Source: JAGVSR01 sp963742405
GTDB lineage: Bacteria > Pseudomonadota > Alphaproteobacteria > Rhizobiales > Hyphomicrobiaceae
Direction of reading: 5' to 3'
DNA: 64,000 nucleotides
NCBI GenBank assembly: GCA_963742405.1
Contig: CAVUMB010000006.1
Span: 1 to 64,000 of the forward strand
The notes below the pieces were generated by a model, which saw only the letters and a list, made by a program, of their open reading frames with translations, was not told where the DNA came from and did no database searches. Position numbers and translations under genes: made by a program. Shown here in pieces: positions 25,310 through 35,058 of the stretch (its first letter is position 1; each line of letters starts with the position of its first letter).

Positions 25310-26861
25310 ATGAATCCCGACACCGTACTCATCGTCGATTTCGGTAGCCAGGTGACCCAGCTCATTGCGCGTCGGGTGCGAGAGCAGGGGGTCTATTGCG
25401 AAATTCACCCCTTTCAGAACGCCGCTGCTGCCTTCGAGCGTCTGTCACCCAAGGCCGTCATTCTTTCGGGCGGTCCGGCCTCGGTCACGGAAGCCGGCAG
25501 CCCGCGCGCTCCCGACGCTGTATTTGCCAGCGGTATTCCTGTCCTTGGCATTTGTTACGGCCAGCAGACGATGTCGGAGCAACTAGGCGGCAAGGTCGAA
25601 AGCGGTCATCACCGCGAATTCGGCCGCGCCATGCTCGACATCCGCGAGCCCTCCGCGCTCTTCGACGGCGTCTGGAACATCGAGCGAGCGCCACCAGGTC
25701 TGGATGAGCCATGGTGACCGCGTCACGCGGCTACCGGACGGGTTCAAGGTGATCGCCACGAGCGAGAACGCACCTTACGCCGCCGTCGCCGATGAGGCCC
25801 GCCGGTTCTACGCGGTGCAGTTTCATCCCGAAGTGGTGCACACACCCGACGGCGCCAAGCTGATCGCCAACTTCGTGCACAAAATTGCTGGTCTCGCGTC
25901 TGACTGGACGATGGCCGCCTACCGCCGCGAAATGATCGCCAAGATCAAGACGCAGGTCGGTTCCGGCCGCGTCATCTGCGGGTTGTCGGGCGGAGTCGAT
26001 AGCACCGTCGCCGCCGTTCTGATCCACGAGGCCATTGGCGATCAGCTCACGTGCGTCTTCGTCGATCACGGCCTCATGCGGCATTCGGAGGCCGTTCAGG
26101 TCGTCGACCTCTTCCGCGGTCATTATAATATCCCGCTCGTCCACGTGGACGCGTCCGAACTTTTTCTGGGCGAACTGAAAGGTGTCAGCGACCCCGAGGC
26201 CAAGCGCAAAACCATTGGTCGCCTGTTCATCGATGTCTTCGAAGCGGAGGCCAAAAAAATCGGCGGCGCTGAGTTTCTAGCCCAAGGCACGCTGTATCCC
26301 GACGTCATCGAAAGCGTCTCGTTCACTGGCGGACCATCGGTGACCATCAAATCGCACCACAATGTCGGCGGACTGCCGGCCCGCATGAACATGAAGCTCG
26401 TCGAGCCGCTGCGCGAATTGTTCAAGGATGAGGTCCGTGCGCTCGGCCGCGAACTCGGCCTGCCCGATGCTTTCGTCGGCCGCCATCCATTTCCCGGACC
26501 CGGCCTCGCCATTCGCATCCCAGGTGAGATCACGCCGGAAAAGCTCGACATCCTGCGCAAGGCCGACGCCATCTACCTCGATGAGATCCGCTTAGCCGGG
26601 CTTTACGATGCTATCTGGCAGGCGTTCGCCGTTCTGCTTCCCGTCCGTACCGTCGGGGTCATGGGAGACGGACGCACTTACGATCACGTGCTCGGCCTGC
26701 GCGCCGTAACTTCCGTCGACGGCATGACCGCCGACTTCTACCCCTTCGACATGGGCTTCCTCGGCCGTGTCGCCACCCGCATCATCAACGAGGTGCGCGG
26801 CATCAACCGCGTCGTCTACGACGTCACTTCCAAACCCCCCGGAACCATCGAGTGGGAGTAA
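25310..26861 (+). pseudogene. guaA: GMP synthase (glutamine-hydrolysing), frame broken once
   Basis: GuaA aminates XMP to GMP. The class I glutamine amidotransferase domain (residues 1-200) has the nucleophile GICYGQQ (Cys82) and FHPEV. The ATP pyrophosphatase domain has the P-loop GLSGGVDST, and the C-terminal dimerisation domain ends PGTIEWE. GGAGGG precedes the ATG. Near 25681-25685 the sequence reads AACATCGAGCGAGCGC where AACATCGGCGAGCGC (NIGER) is expected. The extra base ends the first frame at 25717 while the rest runs in the next frame to 26861. Removing it gives 516 residues, normal for GuaA. Because the enzyme is needed for growth without guanine, a sequencing error is the likely cause. 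Confidence 0.93.
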
Positions 26862-26999
26862 CGGTGGTGCAAGCAGCGCAGGTTGAGACAGCAAAGTTGC
26901 GGCGATCTTAACGGCTTGGGTTTAGACACGACCACAAGCCTCACGCTTCTCTGTCGTTTCTGAAAGGCCCAATGGAACCGCGCTCTGCAAGGAACCGCC

Positions 27000-27773
27000 A
27001 TGCCAATCACAGGCTCAAGCCGCAGCGAACTCGTCAAGGTTCCGGCAATCACCCTGGGGTTCTGGATCATCAAGATCTTAGCGACCACGCTGGGCGAAAC
27101 CGCCGGTGACACCGTCAGCATGACCCTCGACCTTGGTTATTTGATTGGCAGCGTCATCTTTGTTGGAGTGCTGGTTGCCCTCGTAGCGTGGCAGTTAGCG
27201 GCAACAGAATATCGGCCGGCACTCTACTGGGCGACGATCATCGCATCGACGACAGCGGGTACGACAATGGCCGACTTCGCCACGCGTTCGCTCGGCATAG
27301 GCTATGCAGGCGGTTCGGCGCTACTGTTGGCGTTAGTCCTGTCGTCGCTGTTGACGTGGTATCGGGCTCTGGGATCGGTATCGGTCGAAACGGTCCATGA
27401 ACCGCGGGCCGAACTTTTCTACTGGGTCACCATCACGATGTCCCAGACGTTGGGTACCGCGCTCGGCGACTGGCTCGCCGATACGGGGGACTTGGGCTAC
27501 ATTGGTGCCGCTTCCGTGTTTGCCGTCGCGCTGGCTCTCATATCCATCGCCTATTTTGCAACGAACATAAGTAGGGTCACCCTGTTTTGGGCCGCGTTTA
27601 TCCTGACCCGCCCGCTCGGCGCTGCAGTCGGAGATTTCCTCGACAAGCCGCTTGATAAGGGTGGTTTGGCATTCAGCAGACCGCTTGCATCGGTGGTGCT
27701 CGCCGGCGCCATCGCACTGTTGGTGTTCCTATCCGCAAAACGAGCAGCGTCGACGCCGGAATCTCGAGCCTAA
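27000..27773 (+). CDS. DUF347 repeat membrane protein (COG4705)
   Basis: A 257-residue integral membrane protein built from repeated units of two helices. The repeats are visible as ITLGFWIIKILATTLGETAGD, YWATIIASTTAGTTMADF, YWVTITMSQTLGTALGDW and FWAAFILTRPLGAAVGDFLD. Each holds the pattern T-x2-G-x3-(G/A)D typical of DUF347. The acidic residue in each unit inside the membrane suggests cation transport, possibly a metal, but no function is proven. Nothing else forms an operon with it. Confidence 0.85.
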   Translation: MPITGSSRSELVKVPAITLGFWIIKILATTLGETAGDTVSMTLDLGYLIGSVIFVGVLVALVAWQLAATEYRPALYWATIIASTTAGTTMADFATRSLGIGYAGGSALLLALVLSSLLTWYRALGSVSVETVHEPRAELFYWVTITMSQTLGTALGDWLADTGDLGYIGAASVFAVALALISIAYFATNISRVTLFWAAFILTRPLGAAVGDFLDKPLDKGGLAFSRPLASVVLAGAIALLVFLSAKRAASTPESRA

Positions 27774-27795
27774 ATCCCTCAATGGCCATGAAGCG

Positions 27796-28371
27796 TTATG
27801 TCGTGAAGCGCTTCCAGGTCACCGTCACGCGCGTGCCGACGGGGACGCGCGGATAAAGATCGAGGACATCCTCGTTATACATGCGGATGCAGCCCTTTGA
27901 GACAGCGGTTCCGATGGTCCACGGTGCGTCGGTGCCGTGGATGCGGTAGCTCGATGCGCCGAGATAGAGCGCACGCACGCCCAGCGGGTTCTGCGGATGT
28001 CCGCCAGGAACGTAGATCGGCAGCTTCGGATTTTCGCGGCGCATTTCGGCAGTCGGCGTCCAGCCAGGGTTGACCGCCTTGCGCGACACCGACGTCACGC
28101 CTGACCAGCGGCTCTGTTCGCGCGGAACGGCGATCGGATAGGAGAGGGCAGCACCCTTGGCGTAGACCCAGTAAAGTTTGCGGTCGCCGAACGACACGAT
28201 CACCTGTCGCGGAGCGATGCTCGCCGGGAAGGAAATGTCTTCGCGATACCCACCGCCCCAAAGGAACGACAGGAAATCCTGTGCTGAAGCGGGTGCCGGA
28301 CTGTGTCCAAGTGCGAAGACGGCAGCTAGAAGACCGGCGGCGAGATTGCGGAATGATTTGAGCGAGCGCAT
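27796..28371 (-). CDS. L,D-transpeptidase (YkuD domain), exported
   Basis: A 191-residue enzyme. A signal peptide (residues 1-31, ends SAPAS-A) is followed by a YkuD domain with the active site IHGTDAPWTIG...SKGCIRM (catalytic His and Cys). It makes 3-3 cross-links in peptidoglycan or anchors proteins to it. The ATG at 28371 was chosen over a GTG 36 bases upstream because AGGAAG precedes it. A second, larger L,D-transpeptidase of a different type is at 59610. Confidence 0.92.
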   Translation of the reverse strand: MRSLKSFRNLAAGLLAAVFALGHSPAPASAQDFLSFLWGGGYREDISFPASIAPRQVIVSFGDRKLYWVYAKGAALSYPIAVPREQSRWSGVTSVSRKAVNPGWTPTAEMRRENPKLPIYVPGGHPQNPLGVRALYLGASSYRIHGTDAPWTIGTAVSKGCIRMYNEDVLDLYPRVPVGTRVTVTWKRFTT

Positions 28372-28602
28372 GGACGGCTTCCTGATGATGGGGATCGTTC
28401 TCTGCACGAAATGCGAGCACCGCCGGTCGCAAAGCGGCCTGGCAGGCGATCCATTGCAATCTTTCAGAAAAGGTGCCGCGAGTTGATCCCGGCCACAAGC
28501 CCGACGATGCCTTAAGTAGGAGGCATTTGCTCAGTTCGCGATCCAGGTGTGTCTTCTGCGCCGCGAGCGCCGCCGGCTACTTCAGTTACGGCCGCGAAGA
28601 AA

Positions 28603-28678
28603 TGGTGCCCAGGGCCGGAATTGAACCAGCGACACTGCGATTTTCAGTCGCATGCTCTACCAACTGAGCTACCTGGGC
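28603..28678 (-). tRNA. tRNA-Phe (anticodon GAA)
   Basis: On the minus strand: acceptor stem GCCCAGG/CCTGGGC, D-arm TAGCTCAGTTGGTAGAGC, anticodon loop CTGAAAA with GAA, T-arm GGTTCAATTCC and encoded CCA at 28603-28605. All stems are well formed. tRNA-Phe beside yacG and maf is a common alphaproteobacterial order. Confidence 0.97.
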
Positions 28679-28792
28679 ATTTTCGCCCGGCCGTGATGCG
28701 ACCGCATGCGAAAGTCGGCGTCTTATAGGTGCCGGTTCGCCCCCTGTCCAGCGGCCATTGCGGACGCTGGTGGCGATCAGGTTCGCCACTGT

Positions 28793-29014
28793 TCAGTCGT
28801 CATCGTCGCGCCGTTGAGCAGGACCGTGCGCGACGTCTTCTTCGACCCGCATGCCGCTGTCATCGGCCACGTCGAGGGCCGGGCCGGCAATGACGAATGT
28901 GCCGCCAAGCCACCGCGCCAGATCGATATCGGCACAACGTTTGGAGCAGAATGGCCGGTGTTCGACGACCGTCGGCTTCCGGCAGGTCGGGCAGCGTTCC
29001 ACGGTTTCTCGCAT
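28793..29014 (-). CDS. yacG: YacG, DNA gyrase inhibitor
   Basis: A 73-residue zinc-ribbon protein with the four-cysteine site CPTC and CSKRC, and the conserved stretch FCSKRCADIDLARWLGG. YacG binds GyrB and blocks DNA binding by gyrase. The acidic C-terminus is usual. The start at 29014 places the first cysteine at residue 8. It is 55 bases downstream of maf on the same strand and most likely co-transcribed. Confidence 0.9.
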   Translation of the reverse strand: MRETVERCPTCRKPTVVEHRPFCSKRCADIDLARWLGGTFVIAGPALDVADDSGMRVEEDVAHGPAQRRDDDD

Positions 29015-29069
29015 GGCTGTGTGTTGATGCTGAGCAGGTTTCAGGCCAACTGGGAAATGCGGCAATCGT

Positions 29070-29816
29070 TCAATCCCGGTCGGCCTCCGCTGCGCGGATC
29101 CAGTTGAAATGGATCGGGAAGCCCTCGGCGACGAGCATCGAAACCACTTCCGTCAACGGCAGACCGACAACGTTGGTGTAAGACCCCTTGATCTTTTGTA
29201 CGAATGAACCGGCCAGCCCCTGGATCGCATACCCGCCAGCCTTGTCCCGCCATTCGCGTGTCGCGATATAGGCCTCGATTTCGGACTTCGTCAGATATTT
29301 GAACCGCACCTTGGTATCGACGATCTTGGTGCGCACGCGATCCTGCGGCGTCACGAGGCAGATTGCTGTCAGCACACGGTGCGAACGTCCCGACAGGCGG
29401 TTGAGAAATTCAACCGCTTCTTCCACCTGCTGTGGTTTGCCGAAAATCTTCAAGTTATTGGAAACGATGGTATCGGCAGCCAGCACGTACGCATCGGCGA
29501 TATCGCGATCGTTGGCGATCTGGTCGCGCGCAGCCTCGGCCTTGGCCCGAGCCAGCCGCGCCACCAGGGCGCGTGGCATCTCCCCCTTTTTGGGCGTTTC
29601 GTCGAGCGACGCGGGTCTCAGCGCATCTGGCTTGATCCCGGCTTGATCGAGAAGCATCAGCCGCCGCGGACTGGCGCTGGCCAAAACAAGCTTTGGCCGG
29701 GGCTGGATGCCGCTTTCCCGCGCCGAAGAATTGGCGAGTTCGGTCCGCAGCGTTTCGCGGCGCGGATTGTCCGTCCGCGTGAAGGCGGAATAGAAAGCCG
29801 ATTTTGCAGTCGACAT
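29070..29816 (-). CDS. maf: Maf-family nucleotide pyrophosphatase
   Basis: Maf proteins hydrolyse non-canonical or excess nucleoside triphosphates and affect septum formation. Family motifs are KLVLASASPRRLMLLDQAG, LAADTIV and REWRDKAGGYAIQG. The start at 29816 (GAGGGC upstream) gives 248 residues, about 45 more than usual; the extra N-terminus is unconserved, so a later start is possible. In related genomes infA usually lies upstream, but here the neighbouring upstream gene is a plus-strand Crp/Fnr regulator. Confidence 0.92.
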   Translation of the reverse strand: MSTAKSAFYSAFTRTDNPRRETLRTELANSSARESGIQPRPKLVLASASPRRLMLLDQAGIKPDALRPASLDETPKKGEMPRALVARLARAKAEAARDQIANDRDIADAYVLAADTIVSNNLKIFGKPQQVEEAVEFLNRLSGRSHRVLTAICLVTPQDRVRTKIVDTKVRFKYLTKSEIEAYIATREWRDKAGGYAIQGLAGSFVQKIKGSYTNVVGLPLTEVVSMLVAEGFPIHFNWIRAAEADRD

Positions 29817-30044
29817 GCCCTCAAGGCTCCGATGGCTCCAGGGTTTTCGGCCGTCTCTATAGCACGATGGGGAGGCGCCGTTCACCATGTGGCTTGCGCG
29901 CAATTAAGCTTCCGGCCAAAGCTCATACAACCCCTGATCGGCAATCCTGCGGAGGCTTCGCTCATCGTTATGCCAGAACCGCGTTGCGCTGGCCTGTCAA
30001 CTCACCGATAAGTGCCTCGAGCTGCGCGGCGTACGGAGGTGCCG

Positions 30045-30740
30045 ATGTCCAAAGATCGGCTTGTCGACTGGCTGGGCAAAACCTCGCTGTTCGGAACACT
30101 CGACCCCGAAGAGCGCCGCACCGTCGCGCTTGAAATGCGTGAGGTACAGTTCGCCCCCGGCCAAATTGTTTTCGGTCGCGGCGATCCCGGTCGCGAGATT
30201 TATTTCGTCGCTGAAGGCCGTGTGCGCCTGTCGGTCCTCACCGCTGAGGGCCGCGAACTCTCATTCGCCCATGCCGAACCTGGACAGATATTTGGCGAGA
30301 TCGCCGTCCTCGATGGCGGCGTTCGCACAGCCGACGCGACGGCCGTCTCGAAGGTCGTTGCCCATTCCTTGTCCAAATCTGCCCTGATGCGTCTCGTCGA
30401 AACGAGTACGCGCGTGCGGGAAGCCGTCGTGCGCTTTCTGTGTCAGCGGGTTCGCGAGGCCGACCAACAGCTTGAAGGAATTGCGCTCTACCCCATCGAA
30501 GCGCGGCTCGCTCGTTTCTTCCTTGCCGCCGCCCGCCAGAAGCCGGAAGCCAAGTCGATGAAGCGCGTCACGCTCGACATGGCAATCTCGCAAAGTGAAC
30601 TCGCCCTACTGATCGGTGCCAGTCGGCCCAAGGTGAATGCCGCTCTGGCCCTGCTACAGGATAGCGGCGCCATCGAGCGCAACGACAAGACGCTCATTTG
30701 CAATATCGAGGAACTGGAGAACCTCGCGGGGACAGCATGA
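30045..30740 (+). CDS. Crp/Fnr-family transcription regulator
   Basis: A 231-residue regulator. The cyclic-nucleotide-binding domain (about residues 15-130) has the phosphate-binding loop FGEIAVLDGGVRTADA, close to the cAMP-binding pattern of Crp (FGE(I/L)-x-L-L-x-RTA). A winged helix-turn-helix follows (MAISQSELALLIGASRPKVN). There is no N-terminal cysteine cluster, so it is not an oxygen-sensing FNR. GGAGGTG precedes the ATG. An adenylate cyclase gene begins 46 bases downstream on the same strand, so cAMP is the probable ligand. Confidence 0.9.
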   Translation: MSKDRLVDWLGKTSLFGTLDPEERRTVALEMREVQFAPGQIVFGRGDPGREIYFVAEGRVRLSVLTAEGRELSFAHAEPGQIFGEIAVLDGGVRTADATAVSKVVAHSLSKSALMRLVETSTRVREAVVRFLCQRVREADQQLEGIALYPIEARLARFFLAAARQKPEAKSMKRVTLDMAISQSELALLIGASRPKVNAALALLQDSGAIERNDKTLICNIEELENLAGTA

Positions 30741-30786
30741 CGCCCGCGAGGCAAGATCGGACCTTGATCGACCTGGGCAAGTGCTC

Positions 30787-32094
<1,308 letters not shown>

Positions 32095-32098
32095 GCGT

Positions 32099-32557
32099 TT
32101 ACACCGACGGTCCGCCCGCGATCTCAAAACGGACTTTGATTTTCGCAATGAGATCGTCTCTGAGTTTGCGATAAGCATTGAGAAGAATGACGCGGCCGGA
32201 CTGCGGCGGCAGCAGTGCTGGATCGAACGTCGGCCAGTACTCGACATCCGCCTTCATGATGCGAGTGAGTTCCACCGCGTGATGCTGCGCTTCCGGCGAC
32301 AGCGTGATGATCGTCGAGAACGTCTGTCGATTGAGTTCGTTGAAAACGCGCGGCTGGTGGGCCGTGAGATCGATGCCGATCTCATCCATGACCGCCATGA
32401 CATAAGGGTCGGGATGTCCGCAGCGCACGCCCGCGGACGCAACGCTCAGTCGGGCTCCAGAGAAATGTTGCAGAATAGCCGCCGCCATCGGCGAGCGGAC
32501 GGCGTTGAGCGTGCAGGCGAACAGTATTCGGGGTGGCGCCTCGAAGGGTTCGGCCAC
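32099..32557 (-). CDS. Low-molecular-weight phosphatase / arsenate-reductase-like protein
   Basis: A 152-residue protein of the low-molecular-weight tyrosine phosphatase fold. The P-loop C-x5-R is CTLNAVRS (Cys15, Arg21) and the general-acid aspartate fits YWPTFDPALL. The cysteine arrangement of thioredoxin-linked arsenate reductases is not evident, so phosphatase activity is more likely. It is third in the conserved series hisD, UPF0262, phosphatase, with a five-base gap to the UPF0262 gene. Confidence 0.85.
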   Translation of the reverse strand: MAEPFEAPPRILFACTLNAVRSPMAAAILQHFSGARLSVASAGVRCGHPDPYVMAVMDEIGIDLTAHQPRVFNELNRQTFSTIITLSPEAQHHAVELTRIMKADVEYWPTFDPALLPPQSGRVILLNAYRKLRDDLIAKIKVRFEIAGGPSV

Positions 32558-32562
32558 ACCGC

Positions 32563-33069
32563 TTATCCCTTCCAGTGTAGCGCAGTGATCAGGGTGAAGA
32601 GACGGCGTGCGGTGTCGAAATCCAGCGCAATTTTTCCGGCGAGCCGGTCTTGCAGCAGGTGGCTGCCCTCGTCATGCAGGCCGCGCCGCCCCACATCGAT
32701 AGCCTCGATGCGCGACGGCTGCCCGGATCGAATGGCCTGATAGTAGCTATCGAGCACCATGAAATAGTCTTTCAGCAGGCGCTTTAACGGCGTCATGGTC
32801 AGAGTATGGACGGCGATGGTTGCGCTGCCAGTTTCGGGAAAGACGGAGAGGACGAGCCTGTCATCGGCAATGGCGATATCGAGCCGGTAGGGTCCTTCGT
32901 CGATGCCGTCGAGTGCGAATGAATTGCCATCGATGATGTCGAAAATCGCGACTTCTCGTTCATGCTCGATGTTCGCATTGCCGCGTGCGACCGAGCCTTC
33001 ATCGATGCGGATCGCAGCGATCCGGTTACGTTGGTCGATACTGCTGCTGGCGGCCGGTGTTTCGGTCAT
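32563..33069 (-). CDS. UPF0262 family protein
   Basis: A 168-residue protein with the family stretches EHEREVAIFDIIDGNSF, LTMTPLKRLLKDYFMVLDSY and DVGRRGLHDEGS. The family is confined to alphaproteobacteria and has no known function. It is nearly always found just after hisD, as here (14-base gap). An in-frame GTG at 33087 overlapping the hisD stop is a less likely start. Confidence 0.9.
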   Translation of the reverse strand: MTETPAASSSIDQRNRIAAIRIDEGSVARGNANIEHEREVAIFDIIDGNSFALDGIDEGPYRLDIAIADDRLVLSVFPETGSATIAVHTLTMTPLKRLLKDYFMVLDSYYQAIRSGQPSRIEAIDVGRRGLHDEGSHLLQDRLAGKIALDFDTARRLFTLITALHWKG

Positions 33070-33083
33070 GCGGCAATCGATCC

Positions 33084-34382
33084 TCACGCTTGGCCAGAAA
33101 GACGAATTTCGACGGACCGTCGATGCGCCTCGAGGCCTTCCGAGCGGGCAAGTGTCATCGCCGGGCCCGCAACGCGATGCAGAGCGGCGGCATCAAGCTT
33201 CAACAAGGAGGTCCGCTTCATGAAATCGAGCACGCCCAGTCCCGATGAAAACCGCGCCGACCGGGCCGTGGGCAGCACGTGGTTGGATCCCGCGACGTAA
33301 TCGCCGATCACCTCCGGCGTATAAGCGCCGATGAAAATCGCCCCCGCATTGCGAATCGCACCGGCGAGGGCTTCGCTGTCCGCCGTGGCAATTTCGAGGT
33401 GCTCGGCCGCAATTCGGTCGGCCAAGGCAGGAGCCTCCTCGAACGATCGCAATACAATCAAAGCGCCAAAGACGTTCCAGCTTTCGCCGGCAATGTTGCC
33501 GCGCGGCAGAGTTGCAAGCTGGCGGGCGACCGCTGCTTCGACAGCCTTGGCGAAACCGGCATCGTCCGTCATCAGGATCGACTGCGCCGCCTTGTCGTGC
33601 TCGGCCTGCGCCAGAAGATCGGCCGCGATCCACTCCGGATCATTGTCCTTGTCCGCGATCACGAGAACTTCCGACGGCCCGGCGATGCTGTCGATGCCAA
33701 CCGTCCCGAACACTTGCCTTTTGGCGGCGGCAACATAGGCGTTACCCGGTCCGACAATTTTAACGACCGGCTTCACTGTTTCAGTGCCGTAGGCCAGCGC
33801 CGCCACAGCCTGGGCGCCGCCGACCCTGTAGATCTCCTCGACGCCGCACAGGCGCGCGGCCGCCAACACGAGCGGATTGAGTTCCCCGCGCGGCGAGGGC
33901 ACCACCATGACAATGCGTGGCACGCCAGCGACGATCGCCGGTAGCGCATTCATCAGAACGGATGAGGGATAGGATGCCGATCCACCCGGCACGTAAAGCC
34001 CAGCCGACTCCACCGCCGTCCAGCGATCGCCGAGTTCGACTCCAGTATGATCGGTGTAGCGTTCACTTTTGGGCAGTTGGCGTTCGTGATGGGCGCGGAT
34101 ACGGTCCGCCGCAAATGACAGTGCGTCGAGCGTTTCCCGCGAACACTGCGCGACGGCTGCATCAATTTCCTGAGCTGACACTGCGATCCCGGATTTATCC
34201 AGATCAATGGCGTCGAACTTGGCCGACAAGTCGATTAGCGCCTGATCACCGCGCGCGCGCACGTCCGCGATGATCCCGCGCACCGCGGTATCGACCTCTT
34301 CCGACACTTCCCTTTTCTCCGACAGGAGCGCCGAGAACGCCGTCGCAAAATCGGGATCAGAAGTGAGGAGCGTCTTGGGCAT
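33084..34382 (-). CDS. hisD: Histidinol dehydrogenase
   Basis: HisD carries out the last two steps of histidine synthesis, oxidising L-histidinol to L-histidine with two NAD and one zinc ion. The 432-residue protein has GLYVPGGSASYPSSVLMN, PGNAYVAAAKRQVFG, and AGPSEVLVIAD, and the zinc-site region LAQAEHD. The N-terminus is set by the ATG at 34382, which gives the usual length; longer open frame lies upstream. The DUF2948 gene precedes it. hisS-hisZ-hisG lie about 6 kb away, on the other strand. Confidence 0.96.
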   Translation of the reverse strand: MPKTLLTSDPDFATAFSALLSEKREVSEEVDTAVRGIIADVRARGDQALIDLSAKFDAIDLDKSGIAVSAQEIDAAVAQCSRETLDALSFAADRIRAHHERQLPKSERYTDHTGVELGDRWTAVESAGLYVPGGSASYPSSVLMNALPAIVAGVPRIVMVVPSPRGELNPLVLAAARLCGVEEIYRVGGAQAVAALAYGTETVKPVVKIVGPGNAYVAAAKRQVFGTVGIDSIAGPSEVLVIADKDNDPEWIAADLLAQAEHDKAAQSILMTDDAGFAKAVEAAVARQLATLPRGNIAGESWNVFGALIVLRSFEEAPALADRIAAEHLEIATADSEALAGAIRNAGAIFIGAYTPEVIGDYVAGSNHVLPTARSARFSSGLGVLDFMKRTSLLKLDAAALHRVAGPAMTLARSEGLEAHRRSVEIRLSGQA

Positions 34383-34435
34383 GATGTGAAATCCGGTGAA
34401 GGGGCGGCAGTCGTTTGAGGGCGGCGCCGTCGGTC

Positions 34436-34915
34436 TCAACCTGCCGTGTCAGGCTCGTCGTCGGGATGCTCAGGTTTGGCTCTTGTCGTCCATGCTGCGC
34501 CGAGGTCTTTGAGTTCCGCTTCCAGGCACTCAACGTGCAGCCGGATAGCCGCTCCCCCCGCGCAGGAAATTATGACATGGCCCTCCGGGGCCGCCGTCGG
34601 CTCGAACCGGATCGCCAGGACGTTGAGCATTTGCCGGCGGTCTTCGAGATCGATGCCGGCCAATTGCGCGCCCAGTACGTGTTCGAACCTGAGACCGGCA
34701 CGGCGACGCTTGAACGATGCATTGCGGCCGCGATCTTTCGCCAGCGCATCCTGCCAGTCGAAGCGATTGGCGATGGCCGCGAAGCGCCGCTCGCCTTTCG
34801 CAAAAATCATTTCGGCAACGCTGATGACGGCATCTTGCAAATGTGCGGACACCACCTCGAGGTCTTCACTGTCGAGTACGATGAGTTTCAGGCCGGGGCT
34901 GTCGGTGGCTGTCAT
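34436..34915 (-). CDS. DUF2948 family protein
   Basis: A 159-residue protein typical of alphaproteobacteria, with LKLIVLDSEDLEVVSAHLQD, RRFAAIANRFDW and a C-terminal CAGGAAIRLHVECLEAELKD. Function unknown. It is regularly found just upstream of hisD and downstream of murA, so it belongs to this syntenic block even though a helicase gene now separates it from murA. Cytoplasmic, no membrane segment. Confidence 0.87.
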   Translation of the reverse strand: MTATDSPGLKLIVLDSEDLEVVSAHLQDAVISVAEMIFAKGERRFAAIANRFDWQDALAKDRGRNASFKRRRAGLRFEHVLGAQLAGIDLEDRRQMLNVLAIRFEPTAAPEGHVIISCAGGAAIRLHVECLEAELKDLGAAWTTRAKPEHPDDEPDTAG

Positions 34916-35001
34916 CAGTCGTGTACTTGGGGTTGCGGCGCCGCAGCCTGCGGGCCTCATTTGACGGCGATGTAAGAGCCGGTGGCGGATTGATAATGGC
35001 G

Positions 35002-35031
35002 CCGGGAGGCGAGTGCAACCACGCCTCCCGG
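35002..35031 (-). terminator. Hairpin downstream of the DEAD-box helicase
   Basis: CCGGGAGGCG/CGCCTCCCGG gives a perfect 10-bp GC-rich stem with a 10-base loop, 28 bases after the helicase stop. No clear T-run follows on the minus strand, so it may act as a weak terminator or 3' stabiliser. Confidence 0.5.
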
Positions 35032-35058
35032 GCGTCTTGTTGAGTCAATAATCACATG

